64,000 nucleotides of DNA from Fictibacillus fluitans. GTDB lineage: Bacteria > Bacillota > Bacilli > Bacillales > Fictibacillaceae. Shown here piece by piece: positions 7,456 to 16,360 of the stretch (positions are counted from its first letter, which is position 1; every line of letters starts with the position of its first letter). The translations under genes were made by a program, and so were the position numbers. The notes below the pieces were generated by a model that did not search any database, had not been told where the DNA came from, and saw nothing but the letters and a program-made list of their open reading frames with translations. The DNA lies in NCBI RefSeq assembly GCF_030418125.1, contig NZ_JAUHTR010000002.1, positions 310,001 through 374,000 on the forward strand, read 5' to 3'.

Positions 7456-9072
7456 ATGATTGAGCTTTTACTAGTGGATGATGAATCATATGTGGTTGAA
7501 AGCCTGAAGCAAACCATAGCATGGGAGGAGTTTGGTGTCAGCAGTGTTCATTTGGCCTTTTCAGGGCAGCAAGCGTTGGAGATCATGGAAAAGCAATCGA
7601 TAGATGTGATGGTGACAGATATTCGAATGCCGGGCATGAGCGGTCTTGAACTGATTGAACAGGCCAAACAAAAGTGGAAGCAGATGAAGTGTATTCTGTT
7701 AACAGGATTTTCCGATTTTGAATATGCGAAAAAGGCGATTCAACTGCATGCTTTTGATTATTTGTTAAAGCCGGTCGATGATGATGAATTTATGGATACG
7801 CTTGGCAAGGCAATTGCCCAGCTGAACGAGGAGTGGCAGCAGCCCGGCAATCTGCCTCCGGCCAGCGGGCCGGATCTCGCATTACTGCGGGAGAATCTTT
7901 TAAATGATCTTTTGCTTGGAAAGAAGTTTTCAGACAAAGCCTTAACCGACCTGATTCATACATACAGGATAACAGTTTCTCCAGATGTCCCTGTTATCAT
8001 GCTTTTGATCAAGCCGGGTGAAGGATTTCCGGATTATAACCATGAGTCACATAATCTGCTGACCTTTGCCATTTCTGATATTACTCAAGAGGTATTGGAG
8101 GAACACTTTCATCAATGGTATGGGGTGAGTCCGCACGGCTATATCACGGGCTTGATTCAGCCGAAACTGCAGCAATTTGGACATGAAGAGGAGCTGAGAA
8201 GCCTGATGTCTGAGCATTTCGCTGCAGTGAAGAACAACGTAAACCATCATCTTTTTGGGGACATCACCATGCTTGCAACAGATATGATTCGTTTCCCGGA
8301 GGATCTGGCGTCCAACTATCAAAAATGTTTGCTGGCTTTTTTTCAAGGTGAACGACCTGAAGAGAACCACGTTCATTTTCTTAAGGACAGTGCCGCATCA
8401 AAAATGGATATGAAATGGGTCAGAAGCATGTACAAGCCTCCTTCATTGATTCAATTGCTGGAAACAAGCCAGTGGAATGCAGCAGAGAAGAAAATGGATG
8501 AAATCTTTGATGAGATGAGCAGCCTGCCTTTTTCTCATGAACATATGTATGAGGTGTTTTTTTCCTTTTCCAATGCTTTTGTTTACCTTGCACATAAACA
8601 GGGGCAGTATCTTTCCGACATCGATCATACGATGATAGATATTGTCATGGGCAATCGCACGTTTCATACAATTAATGGTTTAAAAGAATGGACATTCTCA
8701 ATTTTTAACAAGCTGAAAAAAGAGATTGATACCGGTGAAAAAAAGGAAAAACGCCAGATCATCCATCAGGTGCAGGAGTTTATTGCTGAACATCTGAGCC
8801 AGGATGTGTCTGTCAAATCCATTGCTGTCCAAGTATATCTGCATCCGGTTTATTTATCAAAACTGTTTAAACAGGAAACAGGAGAAAGTCTCGGAGATTA
8901 CATTATACGCATGAAGATGGAAAAGGCAGCAGACTTACTCAAGCATACCCATCTGAAAAGCTATGAAATCACCTCACAGCTGGGTTATCAAAATCCCCAA
9001 TATTTCAGCAAAATGTTCAAAAAGGTATTTGGGATGACACCTCAGGAATTCAGGGAGACCGGAATAAGTTAA
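7456..9072 (+). CDS. AraC-type response regulator (YesN-like)
   Basis: This 538-residue protein has an N-terminal receiver domain (DD at 9-10, phospho-acceptor D55 in VTDIRMPG, and K in LLKPVDDDEF), a middle linker of about 300 residues of the YesN type, and a C-terminal AraC HTH pair (IAVQVYLHPVYLSKLFKQETG and ITSQLGYQNPQYFSKMFKK). It activates transcription once phosphorylated by the adjacent kinase. The likely target is the conserved block beginning directly after its stop codon (9073) and repeated at 14147. RBS AGGGGGGAAT precedes ATG 7456. Confidence 0.93.
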   Translation: MIELLLVDDESYVVESLKQTIAWEEFGVSSVHLAFSGQQALEIMEKQSIDVMVTDIRMPGMSGLELIEQAKQKWKQMKCILLTGFSDFEYAKKAIQLHAFDYLLKPVDDDEFMDTLGKAIAQLNEEWQQPGNLPPASGPDLALLRENLLNDLLLGKKFSDKALTDLIHTYRITVSPDVPVIMLLIKPGEGFPDYNHESHNLLTFAISDITQEVLEEHFHQWYGVSPHGYITGLIQPKLQQFGHEEELRSLMSEHFAAVKNNVNHHLFGDITMLATDMIRFPEDLASNYQKCLLAFFQGERPEENHVHFLKDSAASKMDMKWVRSMYKPPSLIQLLETSQWNAAEKKMDEIFDEMSSLPFSHEHMYEVFFSFSNAFVYLAHKQGQYLSDIDHTMIDIVMGNRTFHTINGLKEWTFSIFNKLKKEIDTGEKKEKRQIIHQVQEFIAEHLSQDVSVKSIAVQVYLHPVYLSKLFKQETGESLGDYIIRMKMEKAADLLKHTHLKSYEITSQLGYQNPQYFSKMFKKVFGMTPQEFRETGIS

Positions 9073-9136
9073 TAAAAGTGCAGAAAAGTTGGCATTATGT
9101 CATATAACATAAAAATGTTTGCGCTTACAATAAAAG
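9073..9136 (+). promoter_or_regulatory. Activator-type promoter block, copy 1, with perfect cre (9115-9130)
   Basis: This 64-bp block recurs without gaps at 14147-14210, identical at 53 positions. The first 32 bp (TAAAAGTGCAGAAA...GTTGG...TGTCATA) and last 24 bp are conserved; the 33-40 segment varies. ATGTTTGCGCTTACAA (9115-9130) reads on the other strand as a perfect cre (WTGNAARCGNWWWCA). TACAAT at 9126-9131 is a good -10 with no acceptable -35 17 bp upstream, as expected for an activator-dependent promoter. Inference: the YesN-like regulator binds the upstream half and CcpA represses over the -10. Confidence 0.7.
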
Positions 9137-9166
9137 AGATTCGAGGTTTTCAGGGTGGAGGTTAAC

Positions 9167-10828
9167 ATGACAAGGTACCGGCTGATTCTGTTGCTTCTTA
9201 TTATGGTACTGGGTGTGGCAGGCTGTACAAACGATCATGAACAAAAACCGGTCAGGCAGAAACCTTCTGAAGGCTATAAGAAAAAATACAACCCACCCGT
9301 CACCATTACAACGGTTCGGGATGTCGGGCCCAACACAGCCTTCAAAAATGGAGAAACCATCGCCAGCAATGTAGCGACAAAATGGGCGCATGATCAGCTT
9401 GGAATTAATATCAAGACACTTTGGTATGTCTCCGATCGTAATAATGCGTTTGAAACCAAGCTGAGGCTTATGCTGCAATCCGGCCAAAAGATGCCTGATT
9501 TTGTAGTGGTGCGGGACCAGCTGCTTGCGCAGGATTTGATTGATTCGGGAATATTCCGGGATGCAGGTGCCTTGTTTGACCGGTATGCAAATGAGAAATG
9601 GAAGAAGGCCATGGCATTTGACCCTAATGTGTGGAATGCCTTTTTACGGAATGGAAAACGAATGGGCATACCTGTACTTAACTATGCCTACAACAATGAT
9701 TATGTTTTATGGATCCGGCAGGATTGGATGGACAAGCTCAAGCTAAAAGCCCCCCAAACCATTCAGGATTTGGAAAATATCATGGAAAAGTTTAAGTATA
9801 ACAATCCGCAGGGACTGAAGCCAAAAGATGTTGTCCCCCTTTCCATCGGCTTCAAATCATCAATGAATACCTGGATGGGTGATCCTTCCTGGATTTTTGG
9901 TGCTTATGGCACCCTTCCAGAACAATGGAACAAAAATGCTTCAGGAAAGCTCGAGTACGGCTCGGTCCAGCCGGGAATGAAGGAAGGTCTTTTGAAAATT
10001 AAAAAATGGCGAGAAAATGGGCTGATTTCCAATGAAGGGGCACTCTGGGATGAAACCAAAACCGCTGAGCCGGCGATCCAGGGTACAGCAGGAATTATTC
10101 CGGGTCCTTACTGGATGAGCGGATGGCCATTAAGAGAAACAAAGGCAAATCAGCCAGATGCTGTATGGAAACCTTATCCGATACCTACAGGTCCCAACGG
10201 TAAGGCAGAGAGGCATGGAACACAGGTATATACAGAGGTACTGCTGATCAATAAAAATATGAAACACCCTGAAGCTCTTTTTACGTATCAAAACTATCTT
10301 TTTGATCATGTAGCAGATCCTGACCCCGCCGATCCCTGGGCCAAGGGAATATTCAAAGGATACGATTATGACATCATTGACGGAAAAACGGTATACAACG
10401 AAGACATTCCAGGCGGATATGTCAATGTAAACGGCTATTTTTTAATGGGGGAGGGCGCCCGTATTCCTGATGTTCAAATCAATAATTTAATTCGGCTTTC
10501 AGAGGGAGCAAAACCCAAAACGGCGAAGGAACTGGAAATTGTAAATAACTTTGGAGCTGAAACAGCCAATGCGGCCAAGCTGGTTCTGAAGCAAAAGCGA
10601 ATTTCCAGGAAGAATCTGTTCACCGGACCGCAAACTCCCGCTATGAAAGAGAAGTGGGATTACTTGAGTGACATTGAAAACCGTACGTTTAATGAAATCA
10701 TTTATGGTAAAAAAAGTCCGGCCTCCTTTGATCATTTCGTAAAAACATGGAAAGCATCAGGCGGGAGCCAGATTACAGATGAAGTAAATAATTGGTATAG
10801 CGGAATACAAAAATCTAAAAAGAAATAG
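9167..10828 (+). CDS. LplA/YtcQ-type sugar-binding lipoprotein, no cognate permease adjacent
   Basis: This 553-residue lipoprotein has a lipobox VAGC (cleavage before Cys about residue 20). It has the large (>500 residue) extracellular solute-binding fold typical of binding proteins paired with LplB/YtcP permeases. No such permeases are adjacent; the only permeases in the island follow a different, smaller binding protein (14975). It may feed those permeases, use distant ones, or present ligand to the YesM-like sensor. It is expressed from the promoter block at 9073 and lies directly before ganA (9-bp gap). I chose ATG 9167 after GGGTGGAGG rather than GTG 9155. Confidence 0.88.
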   Translation: MTRYRLILLLLIMVLGVAGCTNDHEQKPVRQKPSEGYKKKYNPPVTITTVRDVGPNTAFKNGETIASNVATKWAHDQLGINIKTLWYVSDRNNAFETKLRLMLQSGQKMPDFVVVRDQLLAQDLIDSGIFRDAGALFDRYANEKWKKAMAFDPNVWNAFLRNGKRMGIPVLNYAYNNDYVLWIRQDWMDKLKLKAPQTIQDLENIMEKFKYNNPQGLKPKDVVPLSIGFKSSMNTWMGDPSWIFGAYGTLPEQWNKNASGKLEYGSVQPGMKEGLLKIKKWRENGLISNEGALWDETKTAEPAIQGTAGIIPGPYWMSGWPLRETKANQPDAVWKPYPIPTGPNGKAERHGTQVYTEVLLINKNMKHPEALFTYQNYLFDHVADPDPADPWAKGIFKGYDYDIIDGKTVYNEDIPGGYVNVNGYFLMGEGARIPDVQINNLIRLSEGAKPKTAKELEIVNNFGAETANAAKLVLKQKRISRKNLFTGPQTPAMKEKWDYLSDIENRTFNEIIYGKKSPASFDHFVKTWKASGGSQITDEVNNWYSGIQKSKKK

Positions 10829-10837
10829 GTGGATTTC

Positions 10838-12898
10838 ATGGTCAAAAAATATCCTTCAATCAGCAGCAGGGCACCAGGGTTTCTGCACGGAGCTGATTAT
10901 AACCCAGACCAATGGCAGGAATATCCGGAAATTCTGGAGGAAGACATTCGCTTAATGAAGCTTGCCTCATGCAATGTGATGTCGGTGGGGATCTTTGCCT
11001 GGTCAGCATTGGAGCCTGAAGAAGGAGTGTTCACCTTTGACTGGCTGGACCGCGTCCTCGATACCTTTGAACAAAACGGTATTTATGCTTTTTTGGCTAC
11101 TCCGAGCGGAGCACGGCCTGCCTGGCTTTCACAGGCTTATCCGGAGGTTCTGCGCGTAAGAGAAGATGGTGTTCATCATCTTCATGGCGGCCGCCACAAT
11201 CATTGCTATACCTCACCGGTTTATCGTGAAAAAGTGGAAATCATAAACAGCAAGCTGGCAGAGCGCTATGCTCATCATCCTGCAGTTATTGGCTGGCATA
11301 TTTCCAATGAATATGGCGGTGAATGCCATTGCGGGAATTGTCAGGAAGCGTTTCGGGGCTGGCTGAAAAACAAATATGGAACACTGGAGAAGCTGAATCA
11401 TGCCTGGTGGAACTCTTTCTGGAGCCATACTATTACGGATTGGACGCAAATTGAATCGCCATCCTCACGCGGTGAAAGTATGGTGCATGGATTAAATCTG
11501 GATTGGAAGCGTTTTGTCACGGATCAAACGGTCGATTTTTGCCGTCATGAAATCGGGCCGCTCCGCAAGGCAAATACGGATCTTCCCATCACGACGAATT
11601 TTATGGAAACCTTTGAAGGACTGAATTACTGGAAGTTTGCTGACCTGCTGGATGTGATTTCATGGGACGCCTATCCTACATGGCATGATTCACTGCAGGA
11701 TGATACCGAACAGGCGGTGCTTTTTGCTTTTAACCATGACATGTACCGTTCAATGAAAGGGGGAAAACCCTTCATGCTGATGGAAAGCACGCCAAGCATG
11801 ACGAACTGGCAGCCAGTGAGCAAACTGAAGCGGCCGGGCATGCATAAACTTTCCTCCCTTCAGGCGGTGGCTCATGGATCGGATACCGTACAGTACTTCC
11901 AATGGCGGCAAAGCAGGGGGTCCAGCGAAAAGTTTCATGGCGCAGTTGTCAGCCATAGCGGTTCAGAGCAAACCCGGGTATTTAACGATGTGGCGGATTT
12001 GGGTCAGATGTTATCCGCCATTGGTGAAATTGCCGGTACGACGGTTCAGCCTGAAGTCGCCATTATTTTTGATCAGGAAAACCGCTGGGCCATAAAGGAC
12101 GCCCAGGGACCGCGAAATCAAGGTATTCATTATGAAGAAACAGTGAGGAAAGCCTACCGGGCGTTCTGGGAAAAAGGAGTTTCAGTGGATGTCATAGACA
12201 GTGAATGTGATCTGTCCTCATACAAGCTTGTGGTCGCTCCCATGCTTTATATGGTTCGCTCCGGAGTAGGAGAAGCGATAGAACAGTTTGTTGAAAACGG
12301 AGGAACCTTTGTAGCGACTTACTGGACAGGCATTGCTGATGAAAACGACCTCTGTTTTCTCGGAGGCTTTCCGGGACCGCTTCGCAATGTGCTTGGCATC
12401 TGGTCCGAAGAAATCGATGCCCTTCATGATTATGACAAAAACAGCATTGCGTTTGTGGATAATAATGACCTTGGAATCAAGGGGGAGTATGAAGCGCATG
12501 AGCTTTGCGACCTGATACATCTGGAAGGGGCCGAAGCACTGGCTGTTTATGAAAGTGACTTTTATGCCGGCCGGCCATCCCTGACTTGCAACAGGTTCGG
12601 GCAGGGATCCGCATATTATGTGGCTTCACGAAACAAGGAGCCGTTTAACAGGGACTTCTTCGGCCGATTGATCGAAAAGCTCGGAATCCAGAGAGTCCTA
12701 GACTCAGAACTTCCCGATGGAGTAACGGCCCAGCTCAGAACGGACGGTACGGCTCGTTACATCTTTTTAATGAACTTTACGGCACAGGAAAAAACGGTTG
12801 AATTGCCAGCAGAAGAACATTTGGATTTGCTTCAGGGGATTGAGGTCTCGCATCGAATGAATTTGCAGCCTTATGGTGTTTCCATTCTAAAAATATGA
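10838..12898 (+). CDS. ganA: GH42 beta-galactosidase
   Basis: This 686-residue GH42 enzyme matches B. subtilis GanA in length. The acid/base is E158 in ISNEYGGECHCGNC, which also carries the zinc-cluster cysteines. The nucleophile is E316 in MESTPSMTNW. A trimerisation-like domain (about 395-600) and small C-terminal beta domain follow. It has no signal peptide, so it works in the cytoplasm on imported galacto-oligosaccharides, releasing galactose. I chose ATG 10838 after AGGTGG. It is co-transcribed with the lipoprotein before it and ganB after it. Confidence 0.95.
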   Translation: MVKKYPSISSRAPGFLHGADYNPDQWQEYPEILEEDIRLMKLASCNVMSVGIFAWSALEPEEGVFTFDWLDRVLDTFEQNGIYAFLATPSGARPAWLSQAYPEVLRVREDGVHHLHGGRHNHCYTSPVYREKVEIINSKLAERYAHHPAVIGWHISNEYGGECHCGNCQEAFRGWLKNKYGTLEKLNHAWWNSFWSHTITDWTQIESPSSRGESMVHGLNLDWKRFVTDQTVDFCRHEIGPLRKANTDLPITTNFMETFEGLNYWKFADLLDVISWDAYPTWHDSLQDDTEQAVLFAFNHDMYRSMKGGKPFMLMESTPSMTNWQPVSKLKRPGMHKLSSLQAVAHGSDTVQYFQWRQSRGSSEKFHGAVVSHSGSEQTRVFNDVADLGQMLSAIGEIAGTTVQPEVAIIFDQENRWAIKDAQGPRNQGIHYEETVRKAYRAFWEKGVSVDVIDSECDLSSYKLVVAPMLYMVRSGVGEAIEQFVENGGTFVATYWTGIADENDLCFLGGFPGPLRNVLGIWSEEIDALHDYDKNSIAFVDNNDLGIKGEYEAHELCDLIHLEGAEALAVYESDFYAGRPSLTCNRFGQGSAYYVASRNKEPFNRDFFGRLIEKLGIQRVLDSELPDGVTAQLRTDGTARYIFLMNFTAQEKTVELPAEEHLDLLQGIEVSHRMNLQPYGVSILKI

Positions 12899-12917
12899 AG
12901 ATGACTTGGAGGATTCT

Positions 12918-14060
12918 ATGAAAACCATTATTCGCTTATTCCTCATATTTAGTGTGCTTGTACTTATCTTTTCAACTATGAATCTGGCACCGGCCAGCGC
13001 AGAAAAAAGAACTCCTTTTATTAAAGGCGCGGATGTATCCAGCCTGCCCGCAGTAGAAGATCACGGCGGGAAATTTTACGACCATGGAAAAGAGAAGGAT
13101 GCGCTGGTTATTTTACGGAGCAAAGGTGTGAATTATATCCGGCTTCGGCTTTGGAATAACCCGGTGGAAGCGAGCGGATACAACGATTTAAAGCATACAC
13201 TCCTGCTTGCCAAGCGTGCAAAAGCGCACGGTTTTAAAGTGTTGCTGGACTTCCACTACTCCGATTTCTGGGCGGACCCCGGCAAACAGAATAAACCGGA
13301 GGAATGGAAGGACTTGAATCAGGGCGAGCTTGAACAGGCGGTTTATACCTACACTAAAAATGTGATGATCGCTTTCGAAAAAGCTCATATTACTCCGGAC
13401 ATGGTGCAAATCGGCAATGAAATACAAAGCGGCATCCTTTGGCCAAACGGCAAAACATGGGGCGACGGAGCAGGCGGTTTTGACGGATTGTCAGCTCTTC
13501 TGAAATCAGGAATTAAAGGTGTCAAGGACTGCAGTCCAAAGGGCAAAAAGGTTAAAGTAATGCTTCATCTCGCAGATGGCGGAGATAACGGGATGTACCG
13601 CTGGTTCTTTGATGAAATTACAAAGCGCAGCGTCGAATTTGATATCATTGGGTTTTCCTACTATCCAATTTGGCATGGCACTCTCGAAGATCTTCAAAAA
13701 AATATGAATGATATCAGCGTAAGATACAATAAAGATGTGCTTGTTGCGGAGACCGCTTATGCCCATACACTTGAAAACGGAGATGATCTCTCTAATATTT
13801 TTGAGCCAGGATTCGAAAAGATAGGAGGCTATCCTGCTACAGTTCAAGGTCAGGCACAGTTCCTTAACGATTTAATGGATGTGATCGAAAAGGTGCCGGG
13901 CCATCGCGGTTTAGGTTTGTTTTACTGGGAGCCGGCATGGCTTCCAGTAGAGGGAGCTGGCTGGAAACAGGGAGAAGGCAATGCGTGGGAGAACCAGGCC
14001 ATGTTCGACTTCCAAGGAAATGCCCTTCCATCTTTGAATGTATTTAAGCACAGAAGATAA
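12918..14060 (+). CDS. ganB: Secreted GH53 arabinogalactan endo-beta-1,4-galactanase
   Basis: This 380-residue protein has a signal peptide (about residues 1-29, ending near ASA-E) and a full GH53 TIM barrel beginning FIKGADVSSLP. The acid/base is E168 in QIGNEIQSG and the nucleophile E278 in LVAETAYAH. It cleaves type I (arabino)galactan, the beta-1,4-galactan side chains of pectin, outside the cell to oligosaccharides for import. The GH53 domain fills the whole mature protein; no binding module follows. ATG 12918 follows TTGGAGGATTCT. A strong terminator follows. Confidence 0.96.
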   Translation: MKTIIRLFLIFSVLVLIFSTMNLAPASAEKRTPFIKGADVSSLPAVEDHGGKFYDHGKEKDALVILRSKGVNYIRLRLWNNPVEASGYNDLKHTLLLAKRAKAHGFKVLLDFHYSDFWADPGKQNKPEEWKDLNQGELEQAVYTYTKNVMIAFEKAHITPDMVQIGNEIQSGILWPNGKTWGDGAGGFDGLSALLKSGIKGVKDCSPKGKKVKVMLHLADGGDNGMYRWFFDEITKRSVEFDIIGFSYYPIWHGTLEDLQKNMNDISVRYNKDVLVAETAYAHTLENGDDLSNIFEPGFEKIGGYPATVQGQAQFLNDLMDVIEKVPGHRGLGLFYWEPAWLPVEGAGWKQGEGNAWENQAMFDFQGNALPSLNVFKHRR

Positions 14061-14070
14061 GAATAAGGAA

Positions 14071-14104
14071 GAGAGCAAACCGGATTGCGGTTTGCTCTTT
14101 TTTT
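14071..14104 (+). terminator. Terminator after ganB
   Basis: GAGCAAACCG and CGGTTTGCTC arms followed by a T run. It separates the first galactan transcription unit from the second. Confidence 0.85.
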
Positions 14105-14146
14105 ACATATCAAAGGAAGAATCATGCTGTCCTAAAAAGAGATTGC

Positions 14147-14210
14147 TAAAAGTGCAGAAAGGTTGGAATTGTGTCATAGGATGCCGAAATGTTTGCGCTT
14201 ACAATAAAGG
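14147..14210 (+). promoter_or_regulatory. Activator-type promoter block, copy 2, with perfect cre (14189-14204)
   Basis: Second copy of the block at 9073, 53 of 64 positions identical without gaps. The same ATGTTTGCGCTTACAA cre overlaps a TACAAT -10 (14200-14205). It drives the dehydrogenase-ABC importer unit. Identical geometry in both copies suggests joint control of both units by one activator plus CcpA. Confidence 0.7.
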
Positions 14211-14246
14211 TAAGACATTGATATTAGGTAACGAAGGGAGGAAATC

Positions 14247-14948
14247 ATGAACCTATTAATAGCAGGTGCCAGCAGAGGATTAGGATGCAGCCTGGCAGAA
14301 GCGGCCGTAAAGGAAGGGCATACCGTATTTGCTGGTGTAAGAAATCAGGACCGGATCTCGGAGCAACTGAAGGACTTAAACAAGAAGCATGAAACACGTT
14401 GCCGGCTTATCCAGCTTGATGTCTCTGATGAAGATTCAGTGGAACAGGCAGCTAAGGAGACAGGGGAGCATTGTTCTTCTCTCGACATTATCATCAATAA
14501 CGCGGCAATCCTTCTGGGGCGGGAAAGAAAAATCGAGGATGTGGAATTTCAGGAGATGGAACGAGCCCTGGATACAAACCTTCTTGGCCCCATGAGGGTG
14601 GTTAAGCACTTTCTGCCGATGCTTCGGAAAGGGAGCCAGCCGTTTATCGCCAACATTTCCTCAGAAGCCGGCGCCGTAACCAAGGAACATGACAACGATT
14701 ATCCGTATGGGTTATCAAAGGCGGCTCTCAATAAATTTACCATGCAGCTGCACTGTTATTTGCATAGTGATGGAATTGGCGTCTGTTCCATTCACCCGGG
14801 CTGGATGCACACGGATATGGGAGGAGAACAGGCTCCGTTAAATCCGGCCATCAGTGCACAGGGCATTTTGGATATTGTGACCCGCAAGACACCGGTTGAC
14901 AGCCCATATCAGTTTATTAATTACGAAGGCAAACCAATGAAAATATGA
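14247..14948 (+). CDS. Short-chain dehydrogenase/reductase in the galactan operon
   Basis: This 233-residue classical-type SDR has the cofactor motif GASRGLGCS at residues 6-14, NNAA near residue 90, and the catalytic YGLSK (YxxxK) with an upstream SS pair in ISSEAGA. RBS GAAGGGAGG precedes ATG 14247. It is the first gene after promoter block 2 and lies just before the binding-protein gene. I know of no SDR step in the standard B. subtilis galactan pathway, so the substrate is unknown; oxidation or reduction of a galactose-derived or decorating sugar is one guess. It could also be a passenger. Confidence 0.85.
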   Translation: MNLLIAGASRGLGCSLAEAAVKEGHTVFAGVRNQDRISEQLKDLNKKHETRCRLIQLDVSDEDSVEQAAKETGEHCSSLDIIINNAAILLGRERKIEDVEFQEMERALDTNLLGPMRVVKHFLPMLRKGSQPFIANISSEAGAVTKEHDNDYPYGLSKAALNKFTMQLHCYLHSDGIGVCSIHPGWMHTDMGGEQAPLNPAISAQGILDIVTRKTPVDSPYQFINYEGKPMKI

Positions 14949-14974
14949 AAACAGAAAATCATAGGGGGAGAAAG

Positions 14975-16270
14975 ATGAAAAAGGCATGGAGTTTACTCAG
15001 TTTAATTCTTGTGTTTATCCTGGCCATGACCGGCTGTTCCGGACAATCAGCGGATGAAGCGAGCGGTGTGGCAAGCAAAAAAGGAAAAACACTTACAGTA
15101 TGGGCATGGAATACGAATGTTCCGGTCTTAAAGCAGGCAGAAAAGATTTATGCCAAAGACCACAAAGGATTCAAATTGAAAATACAAGAAATCAGCAATA
15201 ATGATATGTATCCCAAATTGACCACATCCTTACAGGGAGGCGGCCAGGGATTGCCGGATATTGTTCTCATTGAGGACACTCATATTCAGGGGTATCTGCA
15301 CAACTTCCCGAAAGCCTTTGTGAACCTTTCGAAAAAAGGATTCGATAAGGAAGGCGAAAAATTCCCGTCTTATAAACGCGAACTTGCTTCACGGGATGGA
15401 AACATGTATGGCATGCCGTTTGACGGTGGTCCTGCCGGAGTTTTCTACCGAACAGACTATTTCAAAAAAGCAGGCATTAATCCTGATTCCATTGAAACAT
15501 GGGACGACTTTATTGCAGCAGGCAAAACACTTAAGCAAAAAACAGGCATCAAGTTCTTAAGTCTTGATATGAACTCGGACGACCCCGTTTACCGTTTGAT
15601 GCTAAACCAGCAAGGGTCTTTCTACTTCGGAGATGATAATAAACCTGCACTTGCTTCAAAAGAGTCGCAAACAGCGATGAAGATGCTGAAAAAACTGAAG
15701 GACGAAGGTGTTGCCAGCAACGTGACCGGCTGGGATGCATGGCTGAGCGGAGTGGCAAGCGGCAAAGTGGCGACTGCTGTATCGGGTTCATGGATGGCTG
15801 GATTGATTGAACAGCAGGCACCGAAGGATAAAGGAAAATGGGGCGTATTCCCGCTTCCTGCATTCGAGAAAGGCGGAAACCGTGCAGCCAACATTGGCGG
15901 AAGTGCCTGGACGATTCCGACGGCAAGTAAAAACCAGGATTCAGCTTATGACTTCCTGAAATTCTTCTCCACAACTAACAAGATTCAGGAAATTGCTACA
16001 AAAGGCGGCTTATTCCCTACATTAAACACCGTGTATACCTCACCACTTTTCACAGAAGCGGATGATTATTTTAACAACCAGAAAATCTGGCAGATCTTTG
16101 CTAATGAAACGAAGGAAATTAAAGCAGCAAACTATACTGGAAACTATGCTATCGCAAAGGATGAAGCCGTTAAAGCCCAATCCGAAATCCTGACAAGCGG
16201 AAAAAACATTCCAACCGCATTGAAAGCAGCGGAGAAGCGTTTGGAAAACCGATTAAGCACAAAGGAATGA
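14975..16270 (+). CDS. ganS: CUT1 ABC importer substrate-binding lipoprotein for galacto-oligosaccharides
   Basis: This 431-residue lipoprotein has lipobox MTGC near residue 20 and the cluster B / CUT1 binding-protein fold (TVWAWNTNVPVLKQ start, PDIVLIEDTH, GMPFDGGPAGVFY). With the two permeases downstream it resembles B. subtilis GanSPQ, which imports galactobiose to galactotetraose released by GanB. No ATPase gene is present; a shared MsmX-type ATPase elsewhere is expected. I chose ATG 14975 after AGGGGGAG; the earlier ATG (14945) overlaps the SDR stop and lacks a ribosome binding site. Confidence 0.92.
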   Translation: MKKAWSLLSLILVFILAMTGCSGQSADEASGVASKKGKTLTVWAWNTNVPVLKQAEKIYAKDHKGFKLKIQEISNNDMYPKLTTSLQGGGQGLPDIVLIEDTHIQGYLHNFPKAFVNLSKKGFDKEGEKFPSYKRELASRDGNMYGMPFDGGPAGVFYRTDYFKKAGINPDSIETWDDFIAAGKTLKQKTGIKFLSLDMNSDDPVYRLMLNQQGSFYFGDDNKPALASKESQTAMKMLKKLKDEGVASNVTGWDAWLSGVASGKVATAVSGSWMAGLIEQQAPKDKGKWGVFPLPAFEKGGNRAANIGGSAWTIPTASKNQDSAYDFLKFFSTTNKIQEIATKGGLFPTLNTVYTSPLFTEADDYFNNQKIWQIFANETKEIKAANYTGNYAIAKDEAVKAQSEILTSGKNIPTALKAAEKRLENRLSTKE

Positions 16271-16276
16271 AGGAAA

Positions 16277-16303
16277 GGGTTGGGAGGCTCCCAGCCCTTT
16301 TTT
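16277..16303 (+). terminator. Intra-operon hairpin with T run between binding protein and permease genes
   Basis: GGGTTGGGAG and CTCCCAGCCC pair almost perfectly and are followed by six T residues. It lies between ganS and ganP. Partial read-through would keep the binding protein more abundant than the permeases, a common arrangement in CUT1 operons. Confidence 0.8.
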
Positions 16304-16360
16304 AAAAGGATTTCTATTAATGGCTGAGACAATCACTTTTTGAAAGGAGATTTGTACGCG

